The position numbers and the translations under genes were made by a program. Shown here piece by piece: positions 46,914-57,869 of a DNA stretch of 64,000 bases. Within the stretch, counting starts at the first letter, position 1; each line of letters opens with the position of its first letter. Source of the DNA: Lucinisca nassula (taxonomy: Eukaryota > Mollusca > Bivalvia > Lucinida > Lucinidae); assembly GCA_963580285.1 (NCBI GenBank), contig OY757015.1:147992082-148056081 (forward strand). The letters are read 5' to 3'. The notes under the pieces are model-generated. The model was not told where the DNA came from and made no database searches. It worked only from the letters and a program-made list of their open reading frames with translations.

Positions 46914-47188
46914 GCATACTTCGGGTTAAGAAAGCAATATTTTAGAAAACAAAATTCAGTTTTCAAATGTAAGATGAGATAATTTTACAGAGTCTTGTGA
47001 TCCTGCAGAAAGGGCCTTAAGACAACCGAAAGCTCGTGCTAGTTTAATGTACCCTATCCCGTACCCCCGCGATAAAAGTGTCGCGATCTTTCAAAACACA
47101 TAGGTTGACAGCGAAAAATGTGACGCGTTACGACGTCATCCAAGATGGCCCACCTCACATGGCGACGTTTCAAGTTGGCCGGCCGGAT
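46754..47188. mobile_element. Possible 435-bp inverted-repeat element with poly-T
   Basis: ATCCGGTCGGCCAACCTGGA (46754-46773) is nearly the reverse complement of TCAAGTTGGCCGGCCGGAT (47170-47188). GATGACGTAGCATCTTG and AACGTCGTCAT extend the relation to 47125-47160. A 32-T run lies at 46881-46911. No ORF or clear target duplication. Confidence 0.5.
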
Positions 47189-47324
47189 GTTATCAAAGAT
47201 AGCGGACAAGATGCCACGTAATCCAAGATGGCCAATCGGAAATGACGTCAGAGGGTCAAAATCGTCCTAAGAATTATTTTGCCCAACTCCCTCCCTTTTA
47301 CATCCTAAAAAATCGTTTTTTTTC

Positions 47325-47335
<11 letters not shown>

Positions 47336-47399
<64 letters not shown>
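47336..47399. repeat. (TG)n microsatellite
   Basis: About 32 uninterrupted TG dinucleotides. Confidence 0.98.
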
Positions 47400-47402
<3 letters not shown>

Positions 47403-47539
47403 GGTGTTAAAATTTGCAACGCATTTGTATAGGTGTGTTTTCGTAATTATCCGTTTGTAAAGCGCGCTAATCAATGGTGATTCGTAAGGTAGGGGTATAA
47501 GCCTCGTCACAGATTTTCGACAAAAAAAGACATATACCG

Positions 47540-47817
47540 CATTAAGTAAACACGCCTAAACAAATACATTGTAAATTTAAACAGTGAAAAACGAAAATTT
47601 TAAGATGAAAAAATGTGATATTTTTCTTATTTCAGGTCAAAATATAGATTGTTGGTCACGTTAGAACGGCCTGGTCGATGTGGTTCTAACGAGTACCCAC
47701 AATCTATATTTTAGAGCAGAAATAAGAAAAATAAGGTTTACCCTTGTAAACCCCAGTTTTAATATATAAAAGTGGGGCTCAAGGGGATCAAAATTATATA
47801 GGCGTGTTTCCGTGATG
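47540..47817. mobile_element. Hairpin-core MITE A with long flanking direct repeat
   Basis: Ends CATTAAGTAAACACGCC and GGCGTGTTTCCGTGATG. Core GGTCACGTTAGAACGGCC and GGTTCTAACGAGTACCC. The 23 bases to the left (47517-47539) recur to the right (47818-47840) with three differences, sharing AAGACATATACCG. Confidence 0.85.
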
Positions 47818-47920
47818 TCGACCAAGTAAGACATATACCGACTTGCTCAGCTTCCTAGCCTAGCAAAAATCTTGAAAGTTTAGATATATATGAACTATTC
47901 AACCAGCGATACATGTAGGT

Positions 47921-48190
47921 CATTACGATGACGCAGTCCTGTGACAGAGCGCATTTTTCACATCTCCAAAAAGGCTAATTTTCTGTAGAAAACCCGTGGT
48001 ATTTTTCTCATTTATACCATAAACATCGGTTGTCGGTGCTCGTTAGAACCGTCTCATTGAGGCGGTTCTAACGAGTACCCACAACCTATGTCTTGGGGCA
48101 GAGATAAATAAAGTAATGTATATCCCGTAAACCCCAGTTTTGTCTATAAAGTGGAGTTAAAAGGGGTGCTTTTTAACGGTTTTGTTAATG
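47921..48190. mobile_element. Hairpin-core MITE, subfamily B, full length
   Basis: 270 bp, ends CATTACGATGACGCAG and GTTTTGTTAATG. Core GGTGCTCGTTAGAACCGTCT, CATTGA, GGCGGTTCTAACGAGTACCC. The second hairpin AAACCCCAGTTTTGTC/ATAAAGTGGAGTT is present. Confidence 0.85.
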
Positions 48191-48675
48191 CGACTTGCTG
48201 ATCAGCCTGTGTGTATTCGCAGGCTCATCTATACCTTTATTGTTCGCAAATGCTAAAATGAGTTGCTTTTTTCCATTATACATCCCCTATCCCTACCCAA
48301 AGGGATGGATTTTTGCCCAACATGCAGGATCACAGCACCAGGATGGTGAAAACAGCGATTAGGTTTTGATCGCCTTGATATTATTTTCAAGATGTCAGGC
48401 CCCGAAAAAGGCATTGCTGGAAGCTATCTCCTTTGCCTAATGAATCATTGCACTTTACCAAAGAATGGATTAGCTTTTGATGTCATTGACTTACTTGTCA
48501 TGCTTACCCGAGTTTGTCAGGTTTTGTCCTGTCTGCACTTACCATAGAACCAATTTAGATGACTAACGGTCAAAGCTGCATGGTGCAATGTAATATGAAG
48601 TAAAGGCTCTGCCTTTGGAGCAGACACACTCGTTTAAACCCTTATGGTAGTTAATAGTGGTGCAGAACAAAAACA
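48191..48675. other. No gene seen
   Basis: 48195-48235 carries a GATCAGCCTGTGTG foldback fragment. The rest is unassigned. Confidence 0.45.
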
Positions 48676-48770
48676 AGAGGGCCATGATGGCCCTTGATCG
48701 CTCACCTGATCCACACTGTAGAAATGAAATGGTAGGTAATACAGTAAGTTGCCTTGTCAGAAGGAAAATA

Positions 48771-49870
48771 CATGCCAAATATGAAGGCTCTATCTCAAAA
48801 GGTTCAAAAGTTATGATAAAGTAGGTCAGAGGTCAAGGTCACAGGTCAAACTTTTTGTATGGATGTGAAGCCATTTTCACAAGGAATATACATGCCAAGT
48901 ATGAAGGCTCTATCTCAAATGGTTCCAAAGTTTTGATTAAGTAGGTCACACATCAAGGGCAAGGTCACAGGTCATTTTTTATGAGTGGGAAGACTTTATC
49001 ACAAGGAACATACATGCCATAAATGAAGACTTTACCTTAAATGGTTCAAAAGTTATGACAAAAACGGTCAAAGGTCAAGGTCACAGGTCAAAAGAATGCA
49101 TGGGTAGGAAGCCCTCGTCACAAGAAACCTACATGCCAAATATGAAGGCTCTATCTTAAATGGTTCAAAAGTTATGAGAAAGAATGTCAAAGGTCAAGGT
49201 CACAGGTCAAAAAGGCACATACATGCCAAATATAAAGGCTCTAGATCAAATGGTTCTTAAGTTATGATTAAGTAGGTCACATGTCACGGTCAAGGTCACA
49301 AGTCATTTTTGTATGAAAAGGAAGCCCTTGTCACAAGGAAACTACATGCCAAATATGAAGGCTCTATCTCAAATGCTTAAAAGTTATGACAAAGTAGGTC
49401 AAAGGTCAAGGTCATAAGACAAAAATTGTGTATGGATGGGAATACCTTTTCACAAGGAACACACATGCTAAATATAAAGGCACTATCTCAAATGGTTCAA
49501 AAGTTATGATAAAGTAGGTCAAATGTCAAGGTAAAGGTCACAGATCATTTTATGTATGAATAGGAAGCCCGTGTTGCAAGAAACCTACATGACAAATATG
49601 AAGGCTGCATCTCAAATGCTTCAAATGTTATGACAAACAAGGTCAAATGTCAATGTGATGGGTCAAAATTTTGAATGGTTGGAAAAACCTTGTCACAAGG
49701 AACATACATGCCAAATATGAAGGCTCTATCTCATGTGGTAAAAGAGTTATGATAAAGTAAGTCACAGGTCAAGGTCACAGGTCAATTTTTTATATGAGTG
49801 GATCCCCTGGTCACAAGGAACCTACATGCCAAATATGAAGGCTCTCAAACGGCTCAAAGGTTATGACAAA
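48771..49870 (+). repeat. Satellite array 1, about 120-bp monomers, ten units
   Basis: CATGCCAAATATGAAGGCTC recurs at 48771, 48891, 49013, 49132, 49222, 49345, 49464, 49588, 49707 and 49825. Each monomer carries a block like AAAGGTCAAGGTCACAGGTC, so most units hold three AGGTCA half-sites in direct order. One unit (49132-49222) has a 30-bp deletion. Confidence 0.95.
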
Positions 49871-49879
49871 ATAACCTAC

Positions 49880-52630
49880 AGATGTACTTTTTGATTTGAC
49901 ATGACCCATATTCGAACTTAACTGAGATATTGTCCTGAGAAAGTTTTATGATGATTGGACTAAAACTGTGGCCTCTTGGAGCGTTCACAACGTTTTTGTA
50001 TGATTTGACCTACTGGTCTATTTTTTTACCCGACATGACCCATATTCGGACTGGGCCGAGTTATTGTCAAGATTATCATTCTGAACAAGATTGATTATGA
50101 TCAGACCAAAACTGTGGCCTCTAGTGTGTCTACTGATCTACCTTTTAACCCGACATGACTCGAACTTGACTGAGATATTGTCAAGATGATATATCTGGGC
50201 AAGTTTAATAATGATCGGCCCAAAAACTGTGGCATCTAGTGTGTTTACAATGTTTTTCTATGATTTGACCTGCTGACCTACTGTTTGACCCGACATGACC
50301 CATATTCGAACTTGACTGAGATATTGTCAAAATGATCATTCTGTGCAAGATTGGTGGTGATCAGACCAAAACTGTAGCCACTAGTGTGCTTACAATGTTT
50401 TTCTATTATTTGACCTACTGACTTCTAGAACCGGCATGACCCATATTTGAACTCGCCCGAGATATTGTCAAGACTATCATTCTGAGCAAGTTTGGTGATG
50501 ATCGGATCAAAACTGTGGCCTCTAATGCGTTCCCAAGGTTTATCTATGATTTGACCTACTGACCTACATTTTGACCCGAAATGACCCATATTCTAACTTG
50601 ACTAAGATATTGTTAAGATGATCATTCCGAGCGAGTTTCATGATGATCGGACCAAAACTGCGGCCTCTAGTATATTCACAAGACTTTTTTCTATGATTTG
50701 ACCTATTGACCTACTTTTTGACCCGACATGACCCATATTCGAACTTAACCGAGATATTGTCAAGATGATCATTCTGGGCAGGTTTGATGATGAATGGACC
50801 AAAAATGTTGCTTCTGGTGTGTTCCCAATGTTTTTCTGTGGTTTGACCTACTGGTCTACTTTTTTGACCCGACATGACCCATATTCGAACTTGACCGAGA
50901 TATTGTCAGGAAGACCATTCCGAGCAACATCGATGATGATCGGACCAAAACTGTGGCCTCTAGTGTGTTCACAAGGTTTTTCTATGATTTGACCTACTGA
51001 CCTACCTTTTGACCCGACATGATCCATATTCGAACTAGACCGAGATATTGTCAAGATGATCATTCTGAACAACTTTGGTGACGATCGGATCAGAAGTGTG
51101 GCCTCTAGTGTATTCACAAGGTTTTTTTTCTATGATTTGGCCTACTGACCTACGTTTTGATCCGACATGACCCATATTCGAACTTGACTGAGATATTGTC
51201 AAAATGATCATTCTGTGCAAGATTTGTGATGATCAGACCAAAACTGTGGCCACTAGTGTGCTTTAAATGTTTTTCTATTATCTGACCTACTGACTTCTAG
51301 AACCGGCATGACCCATATTTGAACTCGCCCGAGATATTGTCAAGACTATCATTCTGAGCAAGTTTGATGATGATCGGATCAAAACTGTGGCCTCTAATGC
51401 GTTCCCAGGGTTTTTCTATGATTTGACCTACTGACCTACTTTTTGACCCGACATGACCCATATTTGAACTGGACTGAGATATTGTTAAGATGATCATTCC
51501 GAGCGAGTTTGATGATGATCGGACCAAAACTGTGGCCTCTAGTGTGTTCACAAGATTTTTTCTATGATTTGACCTTTTGACCTACTTTTTGACCCGTCAT
51601 GACCCATATTCGAACTTGACCGAGATATTGTCAAGATGATCATTCTAGGCAGGTTTGATGATGATTGGACCAAAAATGTTGCCTCTGGTGTGTTCCCAAT
51701 GTTTTTCTATGATTTGACCTACTGATCTACTTTTTGACCCGACATGACCCATATTCGAACTTGACCAAGATATTGACAAGATGATCATTCTGAGCAATGT
51801 TGATGACGATCGGATCAGAGGTGTGGCCTCTAGTATGTTCACATGTTTTTTTCTATGATTTCGCCTACTGACCTACGTTTTGACCCGACATAACCCATAT
51901 TCGAACTTGACTGACATATTGTCAAGATGATCATTCCGAGCAAGTTTGATGATGATCGGACCAAACCTGTGGCCTCTAGAATGTTCACAAGATTTTTCTA
52001 TGATTTGACCTATTGACCTACTTTTTGACCCGACATGACCCATATTCGAACTTGACCGAGATATTGTCAAGATGATCATTCTGGGCAGGTTTTATGATGA
52101 TTGGACCAAAAATGTGGCCTCTGGTGTGTTCCCAACGTTTTTCTATGATTTGACCTATTGATCTACTTTTTGACCCGACACAACCCATATTCGAACTTGA
52201 CCGAGATATTGTCAGGAAGACCATTCTGAGCAACATCGATGATGATCGGACCAAAACTGTGGCCTCTAGTGTGTTCACAAGGTTGTTATATGATTTGACA
52301 TACTGACCTACCTTTGGACCCGACATGACCCATATTAGAACTTGACCGAGATATTGTCAAGATGATCATTCTGAACAACTTTGATGACGATCGGATCAAA
52401 AGTGTGGCCTTTAGTGTATTCACAAGGTTTTTCTATGATTTGGCCTACTGACCTACATTTTAACTCGACATGACCCATATTCGAACTTGGCTGAGATATT
52501 GTCATGATGATCATTCTGACCAAGTTTAATGATGATTGGCCTAAAACTGTGACCTCTAGTGTGTTCACAAGAAATTGACCGAGATATTGTCAAGATGATC
52601 ATTCTGGACAGAGACCGGACATATCACGGT
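49880..52630 (+). repeat. Satellite array 2, about 145-bp monomers, about 19 units
   Basis: GACATGACCCATATTCGAAC recurs at spacing near 145 bp from about 49896 to 52467. Each unit contains GAGATATTGTCAAGATGATC, GATGATCGGACCAAAACTGT, GGCCTCTAGTGTGTTCACAA and ATGATTTGACCTACTGACCT. A variant with TCTAGAACCGGCATGACC occurs at 50427 and 51297, exactly 870 bp (six monomers) apart. The minus-strand open frames are repeat artefacts. Confidence 0.95.
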
Positions 52631-52680
52631 CACAAAAGCTCACCATGACCTTCGGTCAGGTGAGCTAAAAATACCGACAG

Positions 52681-52790
52681 TGCTAGCGTAGTAGCTCATT
52701 GGATAGTGCACTTGCCTCTGATGCTAGAGGCTCCCGGTTCGATTCCCGGCAGCGGCAATAAACATGTTCCATTGGCACATGTTTATCATA
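52681..52790 (+). repeat. SINE family D, truncated
   Basis: CTAGCGTAGTAGCTCATTGG, GCACTTGCCTCTGATGCTAG, GGTTCGATTCCCGGCAGCGG, then GTTCCATTGGCACATG and an abrupt end. Confidence 0.8.
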
Positions 52791-52814
52791 GTCTTAATCA
52801 TGACAAATACTGCA

Positions 52815-53365
52815 GCACTTGTCATATTACAGCAATGCTCATAATGGAATACAGGCTGGCAAAAATCTGTCAACCCAACGAAATGTGCGGCGGTCAGGGT
52901 AACAAATCGGAGATTTCGAGCAATTTACATCTTCAACACACATGGCCATGAACGGTCGATCTTAAAAAACTTTAAATTACCTGGGCATCCTTTATTTCAT
53001 AAACATGTCCTGATGCAACTGTAAAAAAGGCAAACAGCAGCCTGACGTTTCTTTGGAAGGATCATAACTGTTTTTCAAAGGTTTCTATTTGTCTGTGAGG
53101 ATTTAAGTGACGTTTATCTTGCATCACTGGAGAGTCCAACTGATATCGACTTACAATTGGACAAGGTCTGCTTTCCTTGCAGTAGGTAAGAGTAGAGGGG
53201 TGGGTGGGTAGTTACTTTTTCTCTTTCTACACTTTTATTCATTTTCCCCTTTTTCCAGTGACCCTCCTTCTCTTCTTCTCTACTACCTATTCTATCTTTT
53301 TGTCTTTTGTCTGGAGACGGCACAAATGACAGACCAGGGTTGACACGTCGCTAAACTGAAACAAA
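52815..53365 (+). pseudogene. CR1/Jockey-like LINE 3' end copy
   Basis: GCTCATAATGGAATACAGGC, CCTGGGCATCCTTTATTTCA and TTTCTTTGGAAGGATCATAA match 56990-57255, the same LINE family; a deletion then joins to the 3' untranslated region (GTTTATCTTGCATCACTGG, CCTTGCAGTAGGTAAGAGTA, CTTTTTGTCTTTTGTC). This copy has no SINE where the one at 63619-63859 sits. Confidence 0.8.
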
Positions 53366-53439
53366 ATGAGCTTCACCTCCGCTTTGCATATGACGATGCT
53401 CAAGAGTTGGTCCTGTATGCACTTCATGGGAAGAAAATT

Positions 53440-54045
53440 AGATAAGGTGACTCAAAATTAATTCTCAGCATGGGCACTTTAAAGTATCCTGAAGCACTAG
53501 CGTTATGCTATAGAATTTGGGGCTCATTATCACTCTGTAAATCTTGGGAAGATAGAAATCCGCAGGTAGCAAGATAACTCATTGTGTCTCTTACTGTTCC
53601 CAGGGCTTTATTGTATACCCCTGAGTATTAGTTTGTGATAATTCTTTATTGCTTGGCCAGATGAGAAGTGCTTTCCACCCTACCGAGAAGCTGCTGTAAA
53701 TGCTTCGGTAAATGCTTCGGTAATTCGTTGGTCCAAGCGCGATGCTGAGTTTACCGGCTATACATTTCGGCTCAGTGCGGTTCGTTTCACTCCATAAATA
53801 CGCGTGACGTACTTTCGAAACTTTCCCGCGGTCAAATTTAAGCGTTTGACGCAATAGTCTTGAAAGAACTTTTTTTTAATTTCGACACTTTCTTGTGTGT
53901 CTGTTGTAATGGGACTTTGACTTCTCGTATTAAGTTCGAACGAGACTCCGGGCGAGATTCGGGTGCCTAAGTATGTTAGTTCAAGCCTCTCAACAGTAAA
54001 TCAAACACTTCGTGTATTTGCTAATATGAAATTAAGACACTGCCT
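53440..54045 (-). repeat. Dispersed repeat R, uninterrupted
   Basis: Reverse complement of the joined 25325-25949/28693-28740 copy, including ACGAAGTGTTTG, GGTGCCTAAGTATG and GTGCTTCAGGATACTTTAAA. It shows the empty site for the 2.7-kb element. Confidence 0.85.
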
Positions 54046-54114
54046 TTTGATCAAACACGCTCAACTACACCCCTTAGGTAGTTAATGGTGTTGTAGAACA
54101 TCATAAATACCTGT

Positions 54115-54420
54115 AGTGCTAGTGTGGTGTCTCAGTGATTAGTGCACTTGCCTCTGATGGTAGAGCCCCCCCCCCCCTCCCCCCCGTTCGATTTCCGGCA
54201 TCGACATAAAAATTTGGTATATGAACATGTTACATTGGCATTTGTAGGTATAAATGCCACAAAGTGAAGTGTCCTTCCTATCGGGACGTTAACTGGAGAT
54301 CCCTGTACAGGGAGAATCATCCCCAATTCTAACCGTAATATCATGACTACCGCATAGGTGTTCGTCCTGCACATCCTGAGTGTATGTACACCTGCGGGTA
54401 TGGTCAAATGTGGCCTATTG
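54115..54420 (+). repeat. SINE family D, diverged
   Basis: GTGCTAGTGTGGTGTCTCAG, TTAGTGCACTTGCCTCTGAT, a poly-C run in place of part of box B, then GGGACGTTAACTGGAGATCC and CATGACTACCGCATAGGTG. Confidence 0.75.
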
Positions 54421-54430
54421 CAATAATTAG

Positions 54431-55785
54431 GAAATAGATCAGCTCTAACTGTGATTGGTTGAGTAATAAATCCCAGTTTGGAGGTCGGTTGTGAAGTAGA
54501 TCATATCACGAGCGCGAAGTGCGCGTGATTTTTCTAATTACAACTAACCGACAAAATTTGATTTATTACACAAATGACAGACAGAGCTGATCTTATTCAA
54601 TATTGTTGCTGTTTCCCTCAAATTCTAACAACCTGTCACCATTGTTAGAAGCAATCCCGCAAAAACTATTGACTGAAACACATTCATTTATGGCCTTTTG
54701 TTTTGTGTTGGTGCGAGAAAGTGACGTTACACCGTATAGGAATCTACGAGTGACGTCATAAATTGGCAGCTTTAATGACCTCACTCGACAATGTCGACAT
54801 ACCCTTTAGTCCCGTGTTTTGTTGCATATTACAACATAGCGCACCTATATAGGCAATGAGAAAGCACTGTGTTTTATATTGCAACAAATTACGATGCGGA
54901 ACAGCGCCATTAAAAATTGCCAATTTATGACGTCACACGTAGATGCTTTGTCGTTAGACGGTGTAACGTCACTTTCTCGTATAGCAAACTTGACTGGTTC
55001 CCACACCCTATAGTTCTCTAGCTTTCGCATATAGGTATTTTTAATAGAACACAGGCATCCAGTTAAATAGCAAACGTTACAAAAGGACATAAATGCGTGT
55101 GTTACAGTAAAAAAAATTGCGGAATTTCATTAACAATGATGAAAAGTTGTGAGAATTTGAAGGAAACAACAACACCATTGCCGATTTTCAGCGTGTCAAA
55201 ATCGCAATAGATCAGCTCTAGTCTGTGATTTGTTAAATAGAAGTAACGACAATGATCAGGAATCGATGCAATTACCCCCCCCCCCCCCGTCCCCCGCTCC
55301 CATCAGATACACCAAAGGGAAAGAAATACAAATATGAAATAACTAGACCCTAATGGAAACATCAATAGCGGAAAGCCAAAAAGACAGTTACTTTCCCACA
55401 AAATGGCCTATTGGTTATCCAAAACAAACAATAAATATAAGCAATACACACATTCAAAGAAAAACCATGACAAAGATTAACCACCACAGACCAACCGCCT
55501 TGGAACGGTCAGTTGGGGAGTTTAAATCGATTTTACGCGGCCGCAATCCTCGTCCTTACTTCCGTCGCGATTTAGACAAATAATTTCTTCAGTTCGCATG
55601 AAGTCCTCCTTACTCATCAGTGAAAACCAACAGTTCGACTCCGATAGGTCGGACCAGAGACAGTTGCCGGACAGTTGTAAGTAGACAAATCACGCGCGCT
55701 ACGCGCTCGTAATTTGATCTACTTTGCAACCGACCTCCAAACTCAACAAATCACAGCTAGAGCTGATCTATTTCTTAAATAAACA
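54431..55785. mobile_element. Large palindromic element with terminal palindromes and CRE-type sites
   Basis: Both ends are versions of the 43671-43841 palindrome (AGATCAGCTCTAACTGTGAT at 54435; AATCACAGCTAGAGCTGATC at 55750). The interior mirrors itself around about 54850 (GCGCACCTATATAGGC): GAGAAAGTGACGTTACACCG at 54713 versus CGGTGTAACGTCACTTTCTC at 54958; TGACGTCA at 54751-54758 and 54928-54935. The right arm is interrupted by repeat D. No ORF; terminal duplication not resolved. Confidence 0.7.
55232..55665 (+). repeat. Dispersed repeat D inside the palindromic element
   Basis: Starts AAATAGAAGTAACGACAATG, GATCAGGAATCGATGCAATT, poly-C, CGGAAAGCCAAAAAGACAGT, CCGCCTTGGAACGGTCAGT, CGATTTTACGCGGCCGCAAT, ends GGTCGGACCAGAGACAG. 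Longest copy here and useful as a reference for the family. Confidence 0.8.
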
Positions 55786-55787
55786 CA

Positions 55788-56072
55788 CATCACGAAAACA
55801 CGCCTATATAAATTTGACCCCTTTAAACCCCACTTTTATATTGTAAAACTGGGGTTTCCGGGGGTATACCTCATATTTCTTATTTCTGCTCTAAAATATA
55901 GATTGTGGGTACTCGTTATATATATAAATATAGAACCGCCTCGATGAGGCGGTTCTAACGAGTGCCCACAATCTATATTTTGAGCAGAAATAAGAAAAAT
56001 ATCACAATTTTTCATCATAAAATTTTATTTTTTTCGGCAATAATGTATTTGTATAGGCGTGTTTGCGTAATG
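55788..56072. mobile_element. Hairpin-core MITE, subfamily A, full length
   Basis: 285 bp, ends CATCACGAAAACACGCC and GGCGTGTTTGCGTAATG. Core intact except that TATATATAAATATA is inserted in the left arm after GGGTACTCGT. Confidence 0.88.
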
Positions 56073-56180
56073 TTTCCTTTCCATTGCCTATATAGGCTCG
56101 CTGTGCAAGAATAGTAGAACGATACATAGATACTCACGCAAACAAGTCTTTGGTAAACCGCCTGTATACAAGTACAGATG
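56073..56180. other. Spacer with palindromic-element fragment
   Basis: ATTGCCTATATAGGCTCGCTGT matches the centre of the palindromic element at 44130 and 54850. Confidence 0.5.
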
Positions 56181-56415
56181 AGCCCCGCCAAGCGAATTTT
56201 TGTCTTCGAGCATTCCGTCATGACAAATTTTAACTGCGCATGCCCAGTCACTCAGAGGGGCCAGGGATATGGCTTTCTGTCTGAAGGTTCCTCTTGATTC
56301 ACTGCTTGTATGAGCGAGCAGCGAAGGTTCTGGCGAGACTGCGCGGATGCGCAGGCTCGCCTGAACCTTCGCCGCTCGCATAGGCGATAAGTACCAAAAT
56401 CGCTTGACGGGGCCC
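56181..56415 (-). mobile_element. 235-bp MITE, second copy
   Basis: Ends AGCCCCGCCAAGCGAATT and AATCGCTTGACGGGGCCC; AGATG on both sides (56176-56180, 56416-56420). Inverted relative to the copy at 29999-30233, with about seven differences by eye. Confidence 0.92.
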
Positions 56416-56589
56416 AGATGGTATTCATGTGGACATACTTTACATTCCTTAAATCTAACACGAAGCCAAATAAGGGGTGTCATTGAGTATTTTCTATGTG
56501 TTCCCCAACTGAGGTCATTTGCATCTTGTTTGCCAGACCAAAAGAACGGATTTCGAAAGAGGAAACGGCATAAAAGCAAGCTTACTCTG

Positions 56590-57320
56590 ACCAAAGTCTA
56601 AGACCTTGCCTCAGAAACAGATGAAGGCCAACAGATAGACACCATCGCTCTTGACTTTAGCAAGGTGTTTGACAAATTTTCAAATGAATGGCTTGAGCCC
56701 TGTCAAGCTCATACCCGAAAAAAATCCCTTACAGTGGATCCAGAGCTTCCTGACCAGCAGGGACGAACCAGACCTGGTCAAAGGCCAGTTTTCCACGATT
56801 GCCCCAGCTGTATCCGGTGTACCTCAATATGGCATGCTCGGACCTTTGTTGTTCTACCCATAAATGACCTGCCACAGAAAGTCAGCTCTGGAGGTCACCT
56901 CTTTGGTAATGACAGCCTTTTATATCACAAGATCTCAAGCATAACTGATGCTGAAGCACTTCAGAGGGATCGTGACAGACGACAGGACTGCTCATAATGG
57001 AATGCAGACTGGCAAAAGTCTTTTCAACCAAAACAAATGAGCGCCAGTCAGGGTAAAAAGCGGAGAAACCAGGTTGGAGATAAGGAGCAACTTAAATGTT
57101 CAAGATACATGGCCATGATCTGTCAATCTTAAAGACTTGAAAGTACCTGGGCATCCTTGATTTCATAAACATGTCATGTGAACCCCATTTTGATGTACAG
57201 TGTAACTATAAAAAGGCAAACAGAAGTCTGGCGTTTCTTTGGAAGGAACATAACCAGCAGGTTTGAAGATGTTTAAGCATGATAGTAGAAGCCTTGATTG
57301 AATTTATCCTGGATTATGCC
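56590..57320 (+). pseudogene. CR1/Jockey-like LINE, RT part, split by the Nimb-like LINE
   Basis: Several frames: IALDFSKVFDKFSNEW, GVPQYGMLGPLLFYPINDLP, then HLFGNDSLLYH where FADD has become FGND, so catalysis is lost. After WNADWQKSF, YLGILDFINM and RSLAFLWKEH, the frame FILDYA stops at the insertion and continues at 63086 (ASSVWDTHI). Confidence 0.85.
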
Positions 57321-57869
57321 CCCCAGGTATTAGACTTTCTGCCTTGCCGTGGCCCTGGGGGCTCAATTCCCACTGGACACATTGCCGCTGTGGTCTTTGT
57401 GCCCACTGGGAAGAGTTAAAGGAAGTACCATCCCTTTGCCGTGGGTGGCATCCTGTAAGCCGGAAGAAGGGATCCTGGAGGTTGAGGGTTACCTGAGGTG
57501 GCGGTGCTTCAGGTACCCAACACGCCTCTTTGGCCTGGCTTTTCGGTGTAGACGGGTGGCCGTGCGGTCCGGCACGGTCAATCGGCTGGCGGCGCCGAGC
57601 CCTAGAGATACTGCTTTGCTTTCTCTTCAACTCTTTTTGTATCTTTCCTGATACCAACCATATGTCCATTTACCTTACCCTTTTCTGTCTTTTTATTTCT
57701 AGAAGGCGGTGGCTAAACGGATCAATCGTGAAGGCATTTTGTTTATACGAGTATATCTCGCGTGTATCTCTAACACCTGCGAGTTGGATAACCACTCCAT
57801 TATGGTGTTCCCTTGTAGGGCTCCACAGAGGGCGGAGAGCACTTGGGACGAAACTAGAATTTTTTCCTT

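Larger units (their letters stand above)
48676..52669 (+). mobile_element. 4-kb satellite-bearing element with GCTCACCTGA ends
   Basis: GCTCACCTGA (48700-48709) and TCAGGTGAGC (52656-52665) are exact inverted ends, each beside a small hairpin (GGGCCATGATGGCCC at 48679; AGCTCACC...GGTGAGCT at 52638-52666). The interior is two unrelated tandem arrays back to back. Bivalve Helitron-like and pearl-type elements carry satellites in this way (established for oysters and clams); membership here is inference. Confidence 0.8.

Noticed and set aside
50848..52568. Series of similar minus-strand ORFs of 60-100 codons (IILTISRSSSNMGHVGSKSR)
   Set aside because: They are the same 145-bp satellite monomer read repeatedly; the period (145, not a multiple of 3) breaks the frame each unit. 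Not a protein repeat gene.
48700..52665. Typical Helitron ends
   Set aside because: The termini are inverted repeats with small hairpins; I could not find a TC start or CTRR end, so only a Helitron-like relation is suggested, not called.
57304..57669. Pro/Gln-rich minus-strand ORF opposite the LINE 5' region
   Set aside because: It overlaps the GC-rich 5' region of the Nimb-like LINE and has no family resemblance; GC bias explains the open frame.
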